Positions 36,753 through 48,935 of a stretch of DNA of 64,000 bases are shown piece by piece. Source of the stretch: Armillaria gallica (Eukaryota > Basidiomycota > Agaricomycetes > Agaricales > Physalacriaceae); contig JBANDB010000008.1 in the NCBI GenBank assembly GCA_037576215.1, positions 1,364,001 to 1,428,000 on the forward strand, given 5' to 3'. How positions within the stretch are numbered: position 1 is the stretch's first letter; each line of letters opens with the position of its first letter. Both the position numbers and the translations under genes were made by a program. The notes beneath the pieces were generated by a model that was not told the DNA's origin, ran no database searches, and was given only the letters and a program-made list of their open reading frames with translations.

Positions 36753-38913
36753 ATGAATCTTAACGACAGTACGTCGTCCGACTCGATATTACAACGATTG
36801 AGAAGACCTTTCGCAGAAGTCGATCAGGAATTGCTCAGATCGAAGGCACCACCTATTCCAGCGCCGTGCAACCACGTCAACTGCAACGAGTGTTGGAATG
36901 ATTACCCTCGATCACGTTTCCCGAACTGGGGCGATTCCCAAGTCAGCCGTAGCGGACTATGTGACGCCATTAATCAATACAACCGCGACGTTTCATGTAC
37001 GATTCACCGCGTCGACGTCGACGACCGCGGCTATTTCATGGACTCAGAGAAGCATGAAGTTACAGAGCAAACGAAGGGTGACTTCTGGGACCTTCTCATC
37101 GAGCGTCACGTACGTACCCCACTCGAGCACGGCATGCTTTATTCAAAGTTTGCTCAGAGGCTGAGAAACCCGCGTGTCCGCGCGCTTTTCGTGGAAAATA
37201 TGACAGGGCCGGTGCTGCAAATGCTTGGTACAACGTACGCTCAGTTTCCTTCTATTCAATTGTTTGAATTCACCGTCGCATATTTTAGCTACAACATAGA
37301 ACCGTTCTTCTTTTCATCATCACTGTCATGGATCCCATCCCGCTTCCAAGAAGATGTACAGCCGGGAAGGGGGGACCGTGAGTTCATCTACAGTCTATGC
37401 CGTTCTACACTTGCTCAGCCATTACGGACAGATGTCACTATCACGTTAACATTTCTCAAAACCACGGATTATGTGATGCCTGTCGTCGCAAGTGACCCTA
37501 CGTCGTCAAACAATGAACGAAGGCACTCCCGCCCGTGAGCTCGAGCATTACTTCCAGTGATTCGATTCATTCTTAAGTAATGCTTTTGAGCAGGCGGACG
37601 AGTAATCAATTCTCAAACACCTTTGGTCCTGCGGTCCGGACTGTCCGGTGAGCATTTTATTACTAGCAGCGTGTCGTTACTTGGTTCATGTGTCTTTTCA
37701 GGCAACAACTGCTCCCTAGTGCTTGATCTCCTTGCAGTCCATCTTATTCGAAATGTCGAAGGCAATATCCTCATATCATATCATGATTCTGACCGCGAGG
37801 CAACGTCTGCCCCCTACCTTCACGAACGGATGCACTCTGCAGGTAAACTTTTCGGACATTGCCATTTATCGTTCTTCGGCTCATAACTCATCAGGTCAAA
37901 GTGTCTACTGGCAAAACATATTCCAGCGTTCTCCGGACCCTACCTTTGTCCTACTGATATTCATCTGGCACGCTATATGTGCTTGGGACGAGGCACTCGA
38001 GGCTTTATATGCACACATCTGTTCGCTAGTACGTTGTCTCCACTTTGACGTCCGACGGCGGTTCTCACCTCGCATTAGGAAACTTCTGCCTTAGATACTT
38101 CAGATACTTTTATCACGCATGAAATGCACATTATACGGGCGCACTGTATCCAATTTTCCTCTTTATTGGAAAATTTGAGGAAGACCGTTGTATTCATACG
38201 CGATACCCCTAATCCGGCGATGGACACTCTACCCCAAGAAAAGCAATATAGTCAGACACTGCTGGAGAAGGAATGTCGAAATTTGCTCTCGGAAATCGAC
38301 CGACTAGAGATGGGTAGACGCATGCAGGATCAGCGACTTAAAAATGCATTGGACCTAGTAAGTAGTTTCTGTTAGTGTGGTCGTCCTAGCTGAGCGGACT
38401 CGTTACCAGGTGTTCAGCAATGTCAATATCAACGATAGCAAACGCATGAAGGAGTTAACGGAGGCTGCTGTGAGGCACAGTGCGGCGGTATGTCTGATCC
38501 TTTGGTTGGCTAGTCCAGGTAGCTTATTCCATTGAAGATGAAACAAATAGCCTACCTCACTATGATATTCATGCCCTCTTCGTTCGTCGCCGTATGTGTT
38601 CTAGACCATGCTTGCACCAGTGCTCCTGACTAGCCCATCCCGGTTCTAGGCCATTTTTGGAATGAACGTCCGAGAGCTCAGCAAGGATACCAAAGGGACT
38701 CTACAACATTACTTTGAAGCAGCTGCTCCCTTGACGTTGCTAACGATATGGGTCGTAATGACTTTCCAGAGCAAACGTCTCTTCAAGTTTGCCTCTGGAT
38801 CCACATTTTGGATGCGCCTTGTGTGGCCATGGATACTATTCAAGCGAGTGTTTATGAAACGGGAGATTGAAAGGGAGGAAGAGGCTTCAATACCGTTGGG
38901 TAGCGTTGTATAA
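36753..38913 (+). CDS. CorA-like divalent-cation transporter family protein
   Basis: Membrane protein related to CorA/Mnr2-type magnesium transporters, in the variant common in mushroom genomes. The long N-terminal domain includes RLRNPRVRALFVENMTG and FFFSSSLSWIPSRFQED; intron 37378-37431 then restores GDHVTITLTF. Later blocks are LDLLAVHLIRNVEGN, SAPYLHERM, GQSVYWQNIF, SPDPTFVLLIFIWH, THEMHIIRAHCIQF, TPNPAMDT, the helix LLSEIDRLEMGRRMQDQRLK, and MKQIAYLTMIFMPSSFVA. After the last intron comes the signature FGMN, a second helix PLTLLTIWVVMTFQSK, and a basic/acidic tail. The GMN motif closes the first TM helix, as in CorA. Seven or more introns are GT-AG; I did not resolve the junction around 37530-37620. 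Transport activity is inferred from the family, and N-terminal divergence leaves room for another role. Confidence 0.83.
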
Positions 38914-39079
38914 CATTTTTCAGTACTGCTATCCTCTTGTTGATGGACGCGACTACATATGTATACATTTGTCTGAACTGGAAACACTGCGGATGTAAGA
39001 ATCCGGAAAGCAACAGTGTAAGGCGAAGGATTACAAGACAATTGAGAAGAGAAATGCAACGACCGTGTATTCCTTTTTG

Positions 39080-39860
39080 TGAACACTATCCCGATGGAAT
39101 CTTAGGTGAAGGCAATATACTTACACCGAAAGTTCCGACGAATCGGAATCCAGAGACGGAACTGGGCTTCCAAAGAGGTCTCCGCAGATATCTGAGTCGG
39201 CAGCAGTGGAATCACAGTCGCAAACATATTGCTCGTTGGGATAGATTGTTCATTTCGTTGTCTGTCAAGAAAATTGGCATGAGCGGTTTGGAACGATTGT
39301 CTTTCCTCAAGCCCGTTACACGATATACTCCACCCTCAGGTGCCACGAAAACTTCACTCCCTATATCAGGAATCAACATGCCACCCTTTCTTGAAGCACG
39401 CCTGTCAAGAGATAGTAGTAACTCGTCTTCCGACCCATCTCCATTTGGACGCAGCACGCCATAAATATGAATACCATGAGGTGCTGGGACTGGATGACGG
39501 CTAGAGTTAAGTATAATTTCCCAGTGTTCGGGCACCGGGAGCCCCCAAGAACCTCCGCCAAACATTGTCTGGATTTTAGGATATTTTGGGGCTCCAAAGA
39601 GGGCAACTTCGTTCGTGATTCAGCATATTTTGGGCGGTGGCCGCTTCTAAAGGGCAGTGTCGGCAATGCAGTTAGTGTAAGTTCGCAACAAAACCAATTA
39701 ACGCTATCTTCAAATACCTCATCCAATCCTTCCGAAGGAGACATGTGAACGCGACGAGAGTACGTATGACTCTGGATATGGCGTGTTATTGCGGAACGCA
39801 TCGCCGGTTATTGGTGTTTTTGGATGTGGTTCCCTTGTCCCTATAACACTTTAAATCCGT
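39080..39860 (-). CDS. Hypothetical protein, uncertain
   Basis: A minus-strand frame open at 39565-39212 reads MFGGGSWGLPVPEHWEI, then PHGIHIYGVLRPNGDG and GGMLIPDIGSEVFVAPEGG. It has protein-like composition and is preceded in the same frame by EVALFGAPKYPKIQT. A splice donor near 39696 with an acceptor near 39648, and a good acceptor (TTTTCTTGACAG) near 39260, suggest further exons, but the junctions do not join unambiguously. I recognise no domain. A 175-codon plus-strand frame at 38937-39464 overlaps it and is probably its shadow. Treat this as a weak call. Confidence 0.3.
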
Positions 39861-40580
39861 GAGACGTCCTTGGCTGGCAACTGAGGGTATCACAGCGGCA
39901 GCGGCGTCGTAGCCTGTGACACGTTTAGTGGCGGCACAGAGCCCCGGCGTTCCTTTTTGGGACCTTGTCCGGTTATCTATCTATCTATCTATCTTCCGCA
40001 GGGGACCAAAGTCAAGGATCGGTAAAAAGGCAGTTTTGGAAGTGCAAGACCGGCAGAACCGGCAGCTTCGGACCGGAGAGCTTTGTCCGAGATAGCATAT
40101 TTTACTTCCCAAATGTTGCGTATTTGAGGTCAGCAAAGTTTGGCGGAAGGAAGGCTGTCGCCACGGATTTCTTTTCAAGCAAGATGATAAGTTATGTAAG
40201 TGCCTCCGCGGGATGGAGGTATTATAATCCGGAGGCGTATCTGAACATGGTGTTATATGACTGCGGGCCAATGAGATTGCATGATTGCATCTTTCTTTAC
40301 TCGTGACCTCCCTTGCTGATAATGAGTTGTAGACATTTTGGTCCATTGTACGCGTTCACAGGCCCGTTTGAACAGGAAAAACGCGTCGAATTTGCAGACT
40401 CCATCAGCTGACACTACCAGTAACTCAGAAGGCGCGTCTTATCTCAATAGCCCGGTCACAGAAGGGGAGGGGATTGACGTTAATGAACGTTGGTGCTTCG
40501 CCGGAGAAAGCGGTCCTGATTCCGAACTCATGATACTTAAGATACCCCAACGCTCCATCACCTTTCTTCCTACATCCACC
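39861..40580. other. Intergenic region upstream of the dehydrogenase
   Basis: About 700 bases. It contains the TCTA microsatellite at 39973-39994 and the 5' leader of the dehydrogenase gene. The frame upstream of its ATG at 40581 is open but lacks family similarity. No other gene is seen. Confidence 0.5.
39973..39994. repeat. TCTA tetranucleotide microsatellite
   Basis: A pure run of five TATC/TCTA units lies between the hypothetical gene and the dehydrogenase gene. It is likely length-polymorphic between isolates. Confidence 0.85.
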
Positions 40581-42182
40581 ATGGCCACCGCGAACGCCAA
40601 ACTGTACGATCCCCGCCAAGTACTTGATCATCCAGAATTCAAGATCCTTGGACCCAATGACAAACCAACAAAGGGTGCTAATATCGCTGTTTTCTACAAT
40701 CACCACCATGAGTTGCATATGGTAGAGAAACCCCGTCCCAAGCCTGGTCCAGGTCAGGTTCTCTTGCATGTTCGAGCGTCTGGCATCTGTGGGTAAGCTC
40801 GTCTTTCATATCCCCGGTGGCAGGGTCTTTGATATTTAATCGGTCCCGGTTGGCAGAAGCGATATTCATTATTGGCGCCACGGAAGGATTGGTAATATGG
40901 TATTACATGACGAGGTTCGCTCAGATCTCATTGACGATGGACTGTAAATCATGGTATCTTTATCGTCCAGTGTGGATCCGGGCATGAATCTGCCGGTGAG
41001 GTGATTGAACTTGGAGAGGGTGTTACCGAGCTCAAAGTCGGTGAGTTACACAAGAAGTCAATGCTTCCAAGCTGCGTTCGATGATATGATAACAGGTGAC
41101 CGAGTGACCATCGAGGCCGAGATTCCCTGCTTCCAACCTTCCTGCGAGCCATGCCGAACTGGGAAGTACAACGGATGCCCTAACGTCGTTTTCCTGTCGC
41201 TCCTCCATATCACGGCGAGTTATCATGTTGCTGGACCCATCGTTTATCCTATCTGACATCATAAAATCTAGGTACTCTGACAAAATGGCATGTGCATCCT
41301 GCGGCCTGGTTGCATCGTATCCCCGACAACATGACCTTTGAAGAAGGCGCCCTCTGTGAACCCTTGACCGTCGCACTAGCAGGTGTAGAGGGTTCAGGTC
41401 TTCGCCTAGGTGATCCGACGCTTATCTGGTACTACGATCGTACAGTTCCAAACACCAATTTTGTTGATATTCATTGATAGTGGTGCCGGTCCGATCGGAT
41501 TAGCCACTCTTCTTTCTGCTCGTGCTGCTGGTGCGGAACCTATCGTCATTACTGACCTCTTCCAAAACCGGCTCGACTTTGCCAAGAAATTGGTCCCAAC
41601 TGTCCGCACCGTTCTTATTGAACGTGACTTAAGTCTAGAGGACCAGGCCGCAAAGATCAAAGCCGCTGCTGGTACGGCATTCAGAGTAGGTTTGGAATGC
41701 ACTGGTGTAGAGTCTAGCATTGCTACTGCCGCCTATGTATGTCTACACTCTTCGTCTCTCGATATTACTAATAGTGTACATATCTTCAGACCATCAAGTT
41801 TGGCGGCACACTCATGGTCATCGGAGTAGGGAAGAGTCCGCAGACGGTAAGTCGGCAGAAATGTCATGCAAATATCGTCGCCTGATCATTTTCTGCAGTA
41901 CCCTTTCATGCAGCTAAGCTTGAACGAAATCAATCTCAAGTTTATTAATCGCTACGTAGATCAAGTAAGCATCTCTTTGGGTTTCTACTTGAACGATGTC
42001 GTTAATATTGACATGATAATCAGTATCCGAAGGCTATCCGTCTCATTTCTGGAGGGCTAATTGATATGAAGCCTCTTGTTACTCATCGATTTGCCCTTGA
42101 AGATGCGATGGATGCCTTCAATGTGGCCGCCGACCTCACTCAAGGCGCTATTAAAGTACAGATCCAGGATATGGAGGACTAG
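40581..42182 (+). CDS. L-arabinitol 4-dehydrogenase / sorbitol dehydrogenase-like
   Basis: Zinc-dependent medium-chain dehydrogenase. Fungal relatives oxidise L-arabinitol to L-xylulose in pentose catabolism, or act on sorbitol or xylitol, with NAD. Exons: 40581-40792, 40857-40914, 40971-41040, 41096-41214, 41272-41428, 41481-41736, 41790-41846, 41899-41964 and 42024-42182, about 384 residues. The start ATG has CCACC before it. Visible: catalytic zinc segment [10 protein letters not shown] and GHESAGEV, the structural-zinc loop region [21 protein letters not shown], nucleotide-binding [11 protein letters not shown] with VITD after it, and [15 protein letters not shown]. The C-terminus ([14 protein letters not shown]) is complete. 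A missing base near 41196-41200 breaks FLSAPPYHG; adding one restores all downstream phases. The intron after CACG begins GCGAGT, a GC-AG intron. The exact polyol is not decided by sequence. Confidence 0.88.
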
Positions 42183-42752
42183 GTGGCCTTTTGGTTCTTT
42201 ATATCCCACGAAACTTCTTGTAATTCTTGTTCAATCGGGTTTCATAATCCAGTTCATTCCATGTTCTGCGTTTGTTCCAAAGAGAACAAGTCGACATCAG
42301 ACCCAAGTGGGGTTGCATGTGATCACGCTAGAGGTAATCAGAAACTAGGTTTTAAGACGGAATTCGACTTGACGAGTTTTCCCATTAAGATAATTATGAA
42401 CACCGACAGTATCGTTAAGCGCTTATCACTGCCGGAAGCGAAACGGTCCGGATTACCCTCCCACGCGGCGAACTTCATCGATTAGCATAGGAACTCATCT
42501 CCGTTTTTCATCGTCGTCAGAAGTGCGTCAGTCTTCCCGAGTTCGTTTATTCGTTCTTCTCCAATACTGAACTCTCCTTTGCTCAGGCCTGTTCAATCAC
42601 CGAGAAATTGTCCAATCACTCTCAGGTTGGGTCGTGCTCTGCGATCGAAAATTCTGTGTAGTACTAGCGTCCGTTCGCCCCTGGAGCCACTGAGGTATTT
42701 CTCTCGGAACCCGAGATTTTCACTTTCTAACTGTGAAATTCAGCCTTCTGCA
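42183..42752. other. Intergenic region
   Basis: About 570 bases between the dehydrogenase stop and the F-box gene start, both on the plus strand. It should hold the first gene's 3' end and the second gene's promoter. No coding segment is supported. Confidence 0.5.
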
Positions 42753-44418
42753 ATGAATACAGAGCGTGGCAATCCATGCTACAGCCAAAAAGAGTTCATC
42801 CGTGACGATCCTCCCTTTTTCCCCATCTTCTCAGCGGAAATGAGCCGCCGACAGAAGAAATGCTGCTGCCTTTGAAATCATCAGCATGTCGCGTAGCCGC
42901 TGCGATTGATAAAGTGCAAACAGAAATTTCCAGCGTTAGCGACCCGGCAGTTCTGAAATTATTGAAAGACAAGCGCGCACGGTTGTGTGCGATCGATGAG
43001 GAGTACAAGGCGGTTTTGTCGCCTCTTCGTCGTGTACCTCCAGAGGTTCTCGCCAAGATATTCTCCTTTCACAGTCTGACGGCCCAGTACGGCAGGGATG
43101 CATACTACGACGTTTTCGCTGTACATGATGGTCCGTGGACTCTTTCTAGAGTGTGTGGCACTTGGCGCCAAGTATCGCATACTCTTTGCGCAGATGTCTG
43201 GGCTACCATATTAGTCTCAATTTCTGGACATCTGGGCCGAAAGAAAAACGATCTTCTCTCCATACTACGAGCCGCGCTCTCGTATAGCAGGAGGTGCCTA
43301 CTGTCACTTTGGATGAAGGACGGCGGGCTCTGGCTCTCGGGCTGGGACGCGGAAGCCCGTGAAGATTAGCGAATCCCTTCTCAAAATATTGCTATCACAG
43401 TCCCAGCGATGGAAGTCCGTCATTATTTCCATTTCCCCAGGGTTCTTCCATCTTCTTCCTCCTCCTCGCGGAAGATTCCTGAACTGGAAGCCTTCGATAT
43501 CTGTCTCGAAAGCCTGGATGGTGATGTTACAGGAATATTTGATGGTCTAGAAATCGCCTCGCGTTTAAAACATCTAGTTTTTGAGGAGTGGGGATCTGGC
43601 CTAATTCCTGTGATTGAATTATCCCACCTTGTCACATTCTGCGACGACAGGCCGGCGGATGGTGTAGGCATCCTACATTGTATGTATTTGGACATAATCC
43701 GCGACGCACCCTCTTTAGAGAAATTTAGCGTCAATCATCAGGGCTCCAGCGAAGGCGCACTTCCTGTTGCTGTCCCCCGAATCGTGCATCAGGCCCTGCG
43801 CAATTTAACTGTTTGCGAAAGTGCAATCATACGCAGCCTTGATCTACCTAATCTTGAATCAGCTACGATACAACATGATTACCCATCATGGGACTCACAT
43901 TCGACTTACACTTATCTGGATGTACTCCCCGCGTTACTTAACCTCATAACACGCTCGAAGTGCGTCCTCACGAGCTTGACCATCGCGGATACACAACTCA
44001 ATGAGCATATTTTTCCATCCTTTCGTTGTGTTCGAACCTCACCGAATTTGAATTGCGTTTTTCTCGATGGAGAGAATCTGATCCCAGTGATCTCGTTCTC
44101 CAGACTCTCGTTGACAGGATGTCAGAGACCACCATCGAAGATTCTCATAAACTTGTCCTGGTTCCCATATTGAAGGACTTCACAGTGTCCATGTTCGATT
44201 GCAATGAGATACAAGGTATCGCAGCGGTTGGGTTTGTCAACAGTGCCTTTGTGCGCATGCTAAAAGTGCGCTTGGACTGTAAAAGCCCACTATGGTCCAT
44301 TACCGTTGAGATATTATCGTTCCATTTGACGTTGTCCATGCTGGATCAGGAAGATATAAAGCAGATCAAAGCTTGGCAGGACGACAGGAGGTTGGATATC
44401 ACAATGGAAGGCATTTAG
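42753..44418 (+). CDS. F-box domain protein, mushroom type
   Basis: Substrate-recognition-type F-box protein; such proteins dock on Skp1 in SCF ubiquitin ligases. The layout is standard for the expanded Agaricomycete family. The N-terminus has EFIRDDPPFF and a coiled-coil-like stretch with LKLLKDKRARLCAIDEEYKA, then the F-box LSPLRRVPPEVLAKIFSFH and a WTLSRVCGTWRQVS block. A long C-terminal repeat-like region includes SLLKILLSQSQRWKSV, IPELEAFDICLESL, SNLTEFELRFSRW and a terminal IKQIKAWQDD. The frame changes near 42857 (A-run), 43360, 43470 (GG) and 44010-44014 (T-run). Adding one base at the first, third and fourth gives continuous, family-like protein. The change near 43360 goes the other way and remains unexplained. 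The gene is therefore either intact with base-call errors or a recent pseudogene. Confidence 0.72.
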
Positions 44419-45320
44419 ATGGATTTATGTCAACGTTTCGTGTGGTACTAAAATTTTCAACGAGCGGTGGGTTTGTATCAATTTGAATGATAATACAAAG
44501 AATAGTATACAGCGTGACGTATCTATTGCGAGCTTTGTTCTCGTGTACTTTTTCTTGTGCCCTAGCTTCTTTCCAATTCCTGGTTGTTCATGCTCCCGAT
44601 GGACGCAAAGCTTATTTGTGATGCACACATGGTATGTAAATTGTAGTTGATACTTGCACTATTGCGATGTAGTGGAGTGTTGGATAGGCTCCGATGGTAC
44701 TTAGTCCTTGTTGATTCTTTGTGGAGACTGGAGAACTGCACGCGGGTAAAACTGTCGGTGGTGTACAGTCAAGATTACCTGGGGCGCGCTTTCACTAAAT
44801 TGATTTTCGATATGGCGTGAAGGAGCGTCTAGAATTTTTTTTCCCGCAGAATTCGTTCCGAAGCACTGTTGGCAGTCAAGGTAGCAAGCGTAGGTACACG
44901 GTGGCTGCAAGGCAGATACAGATGCAAGACAGGCCGAAGTACAAACGAGCACAAATCAGTGAAACTTATTGCATTGGGAATGGATTGGGAACTACTTAAA
45001 GAGCATATTTGAAGCATAGAGGGGTACGTAAAAAACTTATATCGGTATCAGAAAATCATCAAGAACGTTAATAGAGAACGTTTTGTCTAGCAAAGCGAAG
45101 AAAACATAACATCGACAACGAGATAGCAAAAGTAGGAGAGATAACAACATATAACTGCACGTAGATAACAACATTAGCACTTCATAACGAAACCACGTTT
45201 AAAAAAAGCAACAGAAAAGCAACAAAAACTTAACGAGGATATTAACATGTCATAAAAAGTCAAAGGCAAGGCAATGCGAAAAAAAGATGAAATTAAACAC
45301 CACCTTTAAAAGCGGGACAA
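44419..45320. other. Convergent intergenic region
   Basis: About 900 bases between the F-box gene (plus) and the end of the large membrane-protein gene (minus). The part at 45040-45310 is A-rich, fitting a 3' untranslated region of the minus-strand gene. No gene is supported. Confidence 0.5.
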
Positions 45321-48300
45321 TTATTCCCTGATAAAACGATATTCGTATGCTTGATGATCCACATTCGATGGCGGCCGGACGACAACCGCAGGTAAATCTT
45401 CCCCTTGCCTCAACACCGCCCTCGCTTTACTGGTATCAGATCGTTCGAGTTTCAAGGGCATTAAAGATTTCCCGGCTTTGACCTGCAAACGTCTGCCCAC
45501 ATTTAGAGGGGGTGTCGTTGCTCTAGCCCCAGCGTCAAGATTGATATCACGATTCTGTAGCAAAGACAACGGCCTGAGACCATTCGCACTATTGGGCGAG
45601 GGCGGTGAAGGCGTTTTCTTCTTCGACATCAGGGGTCTCACAGCTCGGCGCAGCGAACTCATCGATCGCTGGAGTGCCGGGCGTTGCTGTGGCGGCGAAT
45701 TTTCGTCCGACTTGATGTACACAATGCTAGCGCGGCGGTTCCCTCTGGTTGTACGCGATGGCCCGGATACCTGGGAAGGCAGTGGTGGAACTTCATCCAT
45801 TTCTTCTTGTCCTCTTCCAGATCGAGTATTATGTGGCGTGCTCTCAGCAAGGGGGCCGTTATTGTCTTCAAGTCCTTTCTCGAATTCAAACAAGGTCGTA
45901 GTAGCAGAAGGCGGAAGCATGTCCACCGTGGCGACGGATGAGCGGGCAGTATCAATGCCATGAGGAACTTCGGCGCGTAAGCCCAGTGAACGCGTGGATA
46001 GAGCGCGTCCCAACCCTGGGTTCCCGGATACAGGTTGGGGTACAGCATGGAGACCGCCGCTAGGCGCAGGCAGATAGTTAGGAGTTGATTCGCCGCCGAA
46101 AACGGTGTTTCGTCTTCCAAATTCGATGTTGCTGGGAACCGCAATGTAAGTCTCCAGGGCGTTGCCTATCTCAGAGGCAAGGGTGTGAATGCCCTCTTTT
46201 CGTAGACCCAGACTACAACAATGGCTAAGAAACATACACAGAAAAGAAGAACACGACAAACCTTGGCAAGCTGAAATGATTTCGTTTATGAGACTCCTTC
46301 CTTGCCCTACTGATTGCCGTTTTGGACCGGGCGGGAGTAGAATGTATTTCAGGAGACGAAATATCGTCCTGTCCAAATTCAGCGAGGGGCAGCATCTTTC
46401 CTTCGTCCTCGTCACCTTTCCTCTCGATGTGATAGTGCGTTCTTTGATCTTCATTCCTTCCCCGACCCTCAAGCCGGGCACGAGAATAGGCAACACCCCA
46501 GCCGACAGTTCGTCGATTTCATTGAAGTCGTCGACAGCGCCAAATGAGAAACCAGAAGAATAGGACTTCTTGTGTTTGGCTAATCTGGCAGCACGAACAC
46601 TGGGTGGAGTAGGTGGCAATGGAAACGAAGGCGGAGGGCTAATATTGGAGGCCTCACGCTGAGAATTTTGAGGCAAGCTCATCGAGGAAACGGAACGAGT
46701 GCGAAGATGACTACTTGAGACTCGGCGAGAAGATGGCATAGCGCCAGATGTGCCCGCTTTGTCGACAGCGAGGAAATCGCTACCACTGGTCGCCGACTTC
46801 TCAGGGGGACCTGAAGGTACCACCATGGTCCTAGCAAGCGCAGAATAGTGTCTTTGTGCAATCATGATTCTCGACGCATAAGCCATGCTTTCATCGCCAC
46901 CTGAAAAGTGGGAGCTAGCTTTGGAATCCTTCCTTAGTCTGCCAAATTGTTCACTTGTCTCCGAATGAGGTGTATTGCTGACGGAGGGTGGCAAAGAGGA
47001 ATCATCCATCTGAAGTGGGACCGGAAGTGTCAAGTCATCTTCGTCGCGATCTTCGGGAGGAAGTACAGAAAGTTTTGGCCTGGGAGATATCATGGCCAAA
47101 GCACGGCCAACCTTGCCTTTACCATCGACAGCATCACCATTGGTTACCCAGACATCCCCGCTTCTCCGTCCTTCAACTACTGTGACGCTAGGACATGTGC
47201 TGCTCTTAAACTCATGAGACTGTTTGTAGGTAGGGGTGCTGCTTGCAGGAGACGGCGCACGGAGAACATTGCTGGGTACCTTGCCTCTGACATCGAACAA
47301 GCCAGAAGGAATGGGGATTGGTGACCGCAAGAGAATATTCAGTGCAAGGATTGGGGATGACATAGTGAAAGACAGAATGAGCAGAATCGATGATACAGCA
47401 GACGGAGAACCATTTGGGCGACACTGATCAGGTAAGGGATATGCTAGACCCTAAGGACATTATATGAGCACAAGCCTACAAATGAAGAGACACAACCATA
47501 CCAAGGGAACCCAGATGATAATCAACCATCCGATAGCGCGATAGATGGAGATATCGAGAGACATTCCGGATGTTGTTGCCAGACTGCTAAGATTCTTCTC
47601 GGTGTCCTTGTGGTTGAGGGTGTATCCATATCCGCCTAAGACTTGTGCACTCGACATCGCAGGTGTAGGAGGACGCGATGCCGCGATACCAGAAGGTAAT
47701 AGCTGGGTATGTAGATTGACAGTGCTTCCACTGTGCACGGAGGTATCATCACGCGCCGTGGGCGGGAACGACCAAGCGGACATCACGGTGTGGGATCCGT
47801 TGGACGAGGTGAGCCAAGAGGTCTGAGAATCTAGACGATTACGAGGATGGTCCAGAGGAGTGGGTACTTCCCTTCTGAATGGATCTGGGTCACCGAGACT
47901 GGCTGACATAGGAGAAGTGGGACCATAAGGCAAAGGAAGTGGTGGAACTGGAGGAATAGAATTGACGTTGGTAGCAGAAGACCCAAACCAGAAGGATGAT
48001 TTAGTAGGGACCGAAGCATTATGGCTTCCTTGAGGTCGCCCACTGCCGTTGTTTGGTGCGATTCCGGTGTGATGGGTGGAAAAAGACCACGCAGATATGG
48101 ATCCCCGGCGGGAGCCCGCTGAAGAAGTGATCCATGAAGCTCCATCCCGAATAGCATCAATCTCCTCGGTGGCGAATGAAGGCCTAGGCTTTTCCTCCAT
48201 CTGCCGAACGGGAGGCCATGAATCGTCATAATCATTCATTGCAGCGAGGTTACGCTTAATGATCAGCAGGGTTCCGATGAGACAGCCAAACGCTGCAGTG

Positions 48301-48935
48301 CTGAGAACAGCGACAACGGATGCATAGGCCATAAGGCCCGTAAAGAAAGTGGTGACGCCGGTACCTGACACAATACCAGCGGCAGCGGTGGAGGTGAATA
48401 CAAACAACGCAGTTGGAGCCCAGAGCATCCAATGCTTGGATCCAAACGAAACGGAGCGACCCATACGAACGTGAAGCAGTGTAATAGCGGAGACAACGAG
48501 GAGACAGGTTGGCCTGACGATCATGGCTAACCATACTCGCACAGTGGATAACGGGTCTCCGGCAATCCCGAGGTCAGATGGACCTCCCAGAGATTCCATA
48601 ATAACTTGCCAAACGATCATTACCAAGGCGAGAAGGTCGAGTGAAGCGAGCCAGATGTGACTGTGTCTGGCCGTTAGAATTAGGTCTCTCCAACATTAGA
48701 TGATACACACCTCTTGTCAGCTGGAGAAAGAGAACGGAAGTCAGGGAGGCCAAACTCAGACTGACGGGAAAAAAATCAGACAGGCGCTGCGATACATTTT
48801 GTGAAAACTCACTGGTGAAACACGTCTACTCAACGGATGGGGAGGCAAGATAGGGATAACAATGCGAAGGATAATAAAAGCAGAACATATAAACGAGAAA
48901 AAAGCCAAAGCCAAGGTTGGAATGAGAGGAATCAT
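45321..48935 (-). CDS. Large seven-helix membrane protein with disordered loop and tail
   Basis: Exons 48935-48813, 48760-48711, 48660-47472 and 47423-45321 give 1154 residues, all in frame. Seven hydrophobic segments can be counted: LIPTLALAFFSFICSAFII in exon 1; WLASLDLLALVMIVW; a segment with RPTCLLVVSAITLL; LWAPTALFVFTSTAAAGIV; MAYASVVAVLSTAAFGCLIG; IGWLIIIWVPLVWLCLFI; and SAVSSILLILSFTM. Between the fifth and sixth lies a Ser/Pro/Gly-rich loop of about 230 residues with a repeated motif (DGASWITSS and SQTSWLTSS, each followed by a SAWSF block). After the seventh helix is a disordered tail of more than 650 residues rich in Ser, Pro and Arg. I know of no named family. The topology resembles a GPCR with an enlarged third loop. 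A possible 54-base intron around 46210-46265 reads through in frame. Confidence 0.72.

Noticed and set aside
38937..39464. Plus-strand open frame of 175 codons
   Set aside because: No motif and odd composition; it overlaps a minus-strand frame with better protein-like features.
45478..45963. Plus-strand open frame of 161 codons
   Set aside because: Antisense of the long tail of the seven-helix protein.
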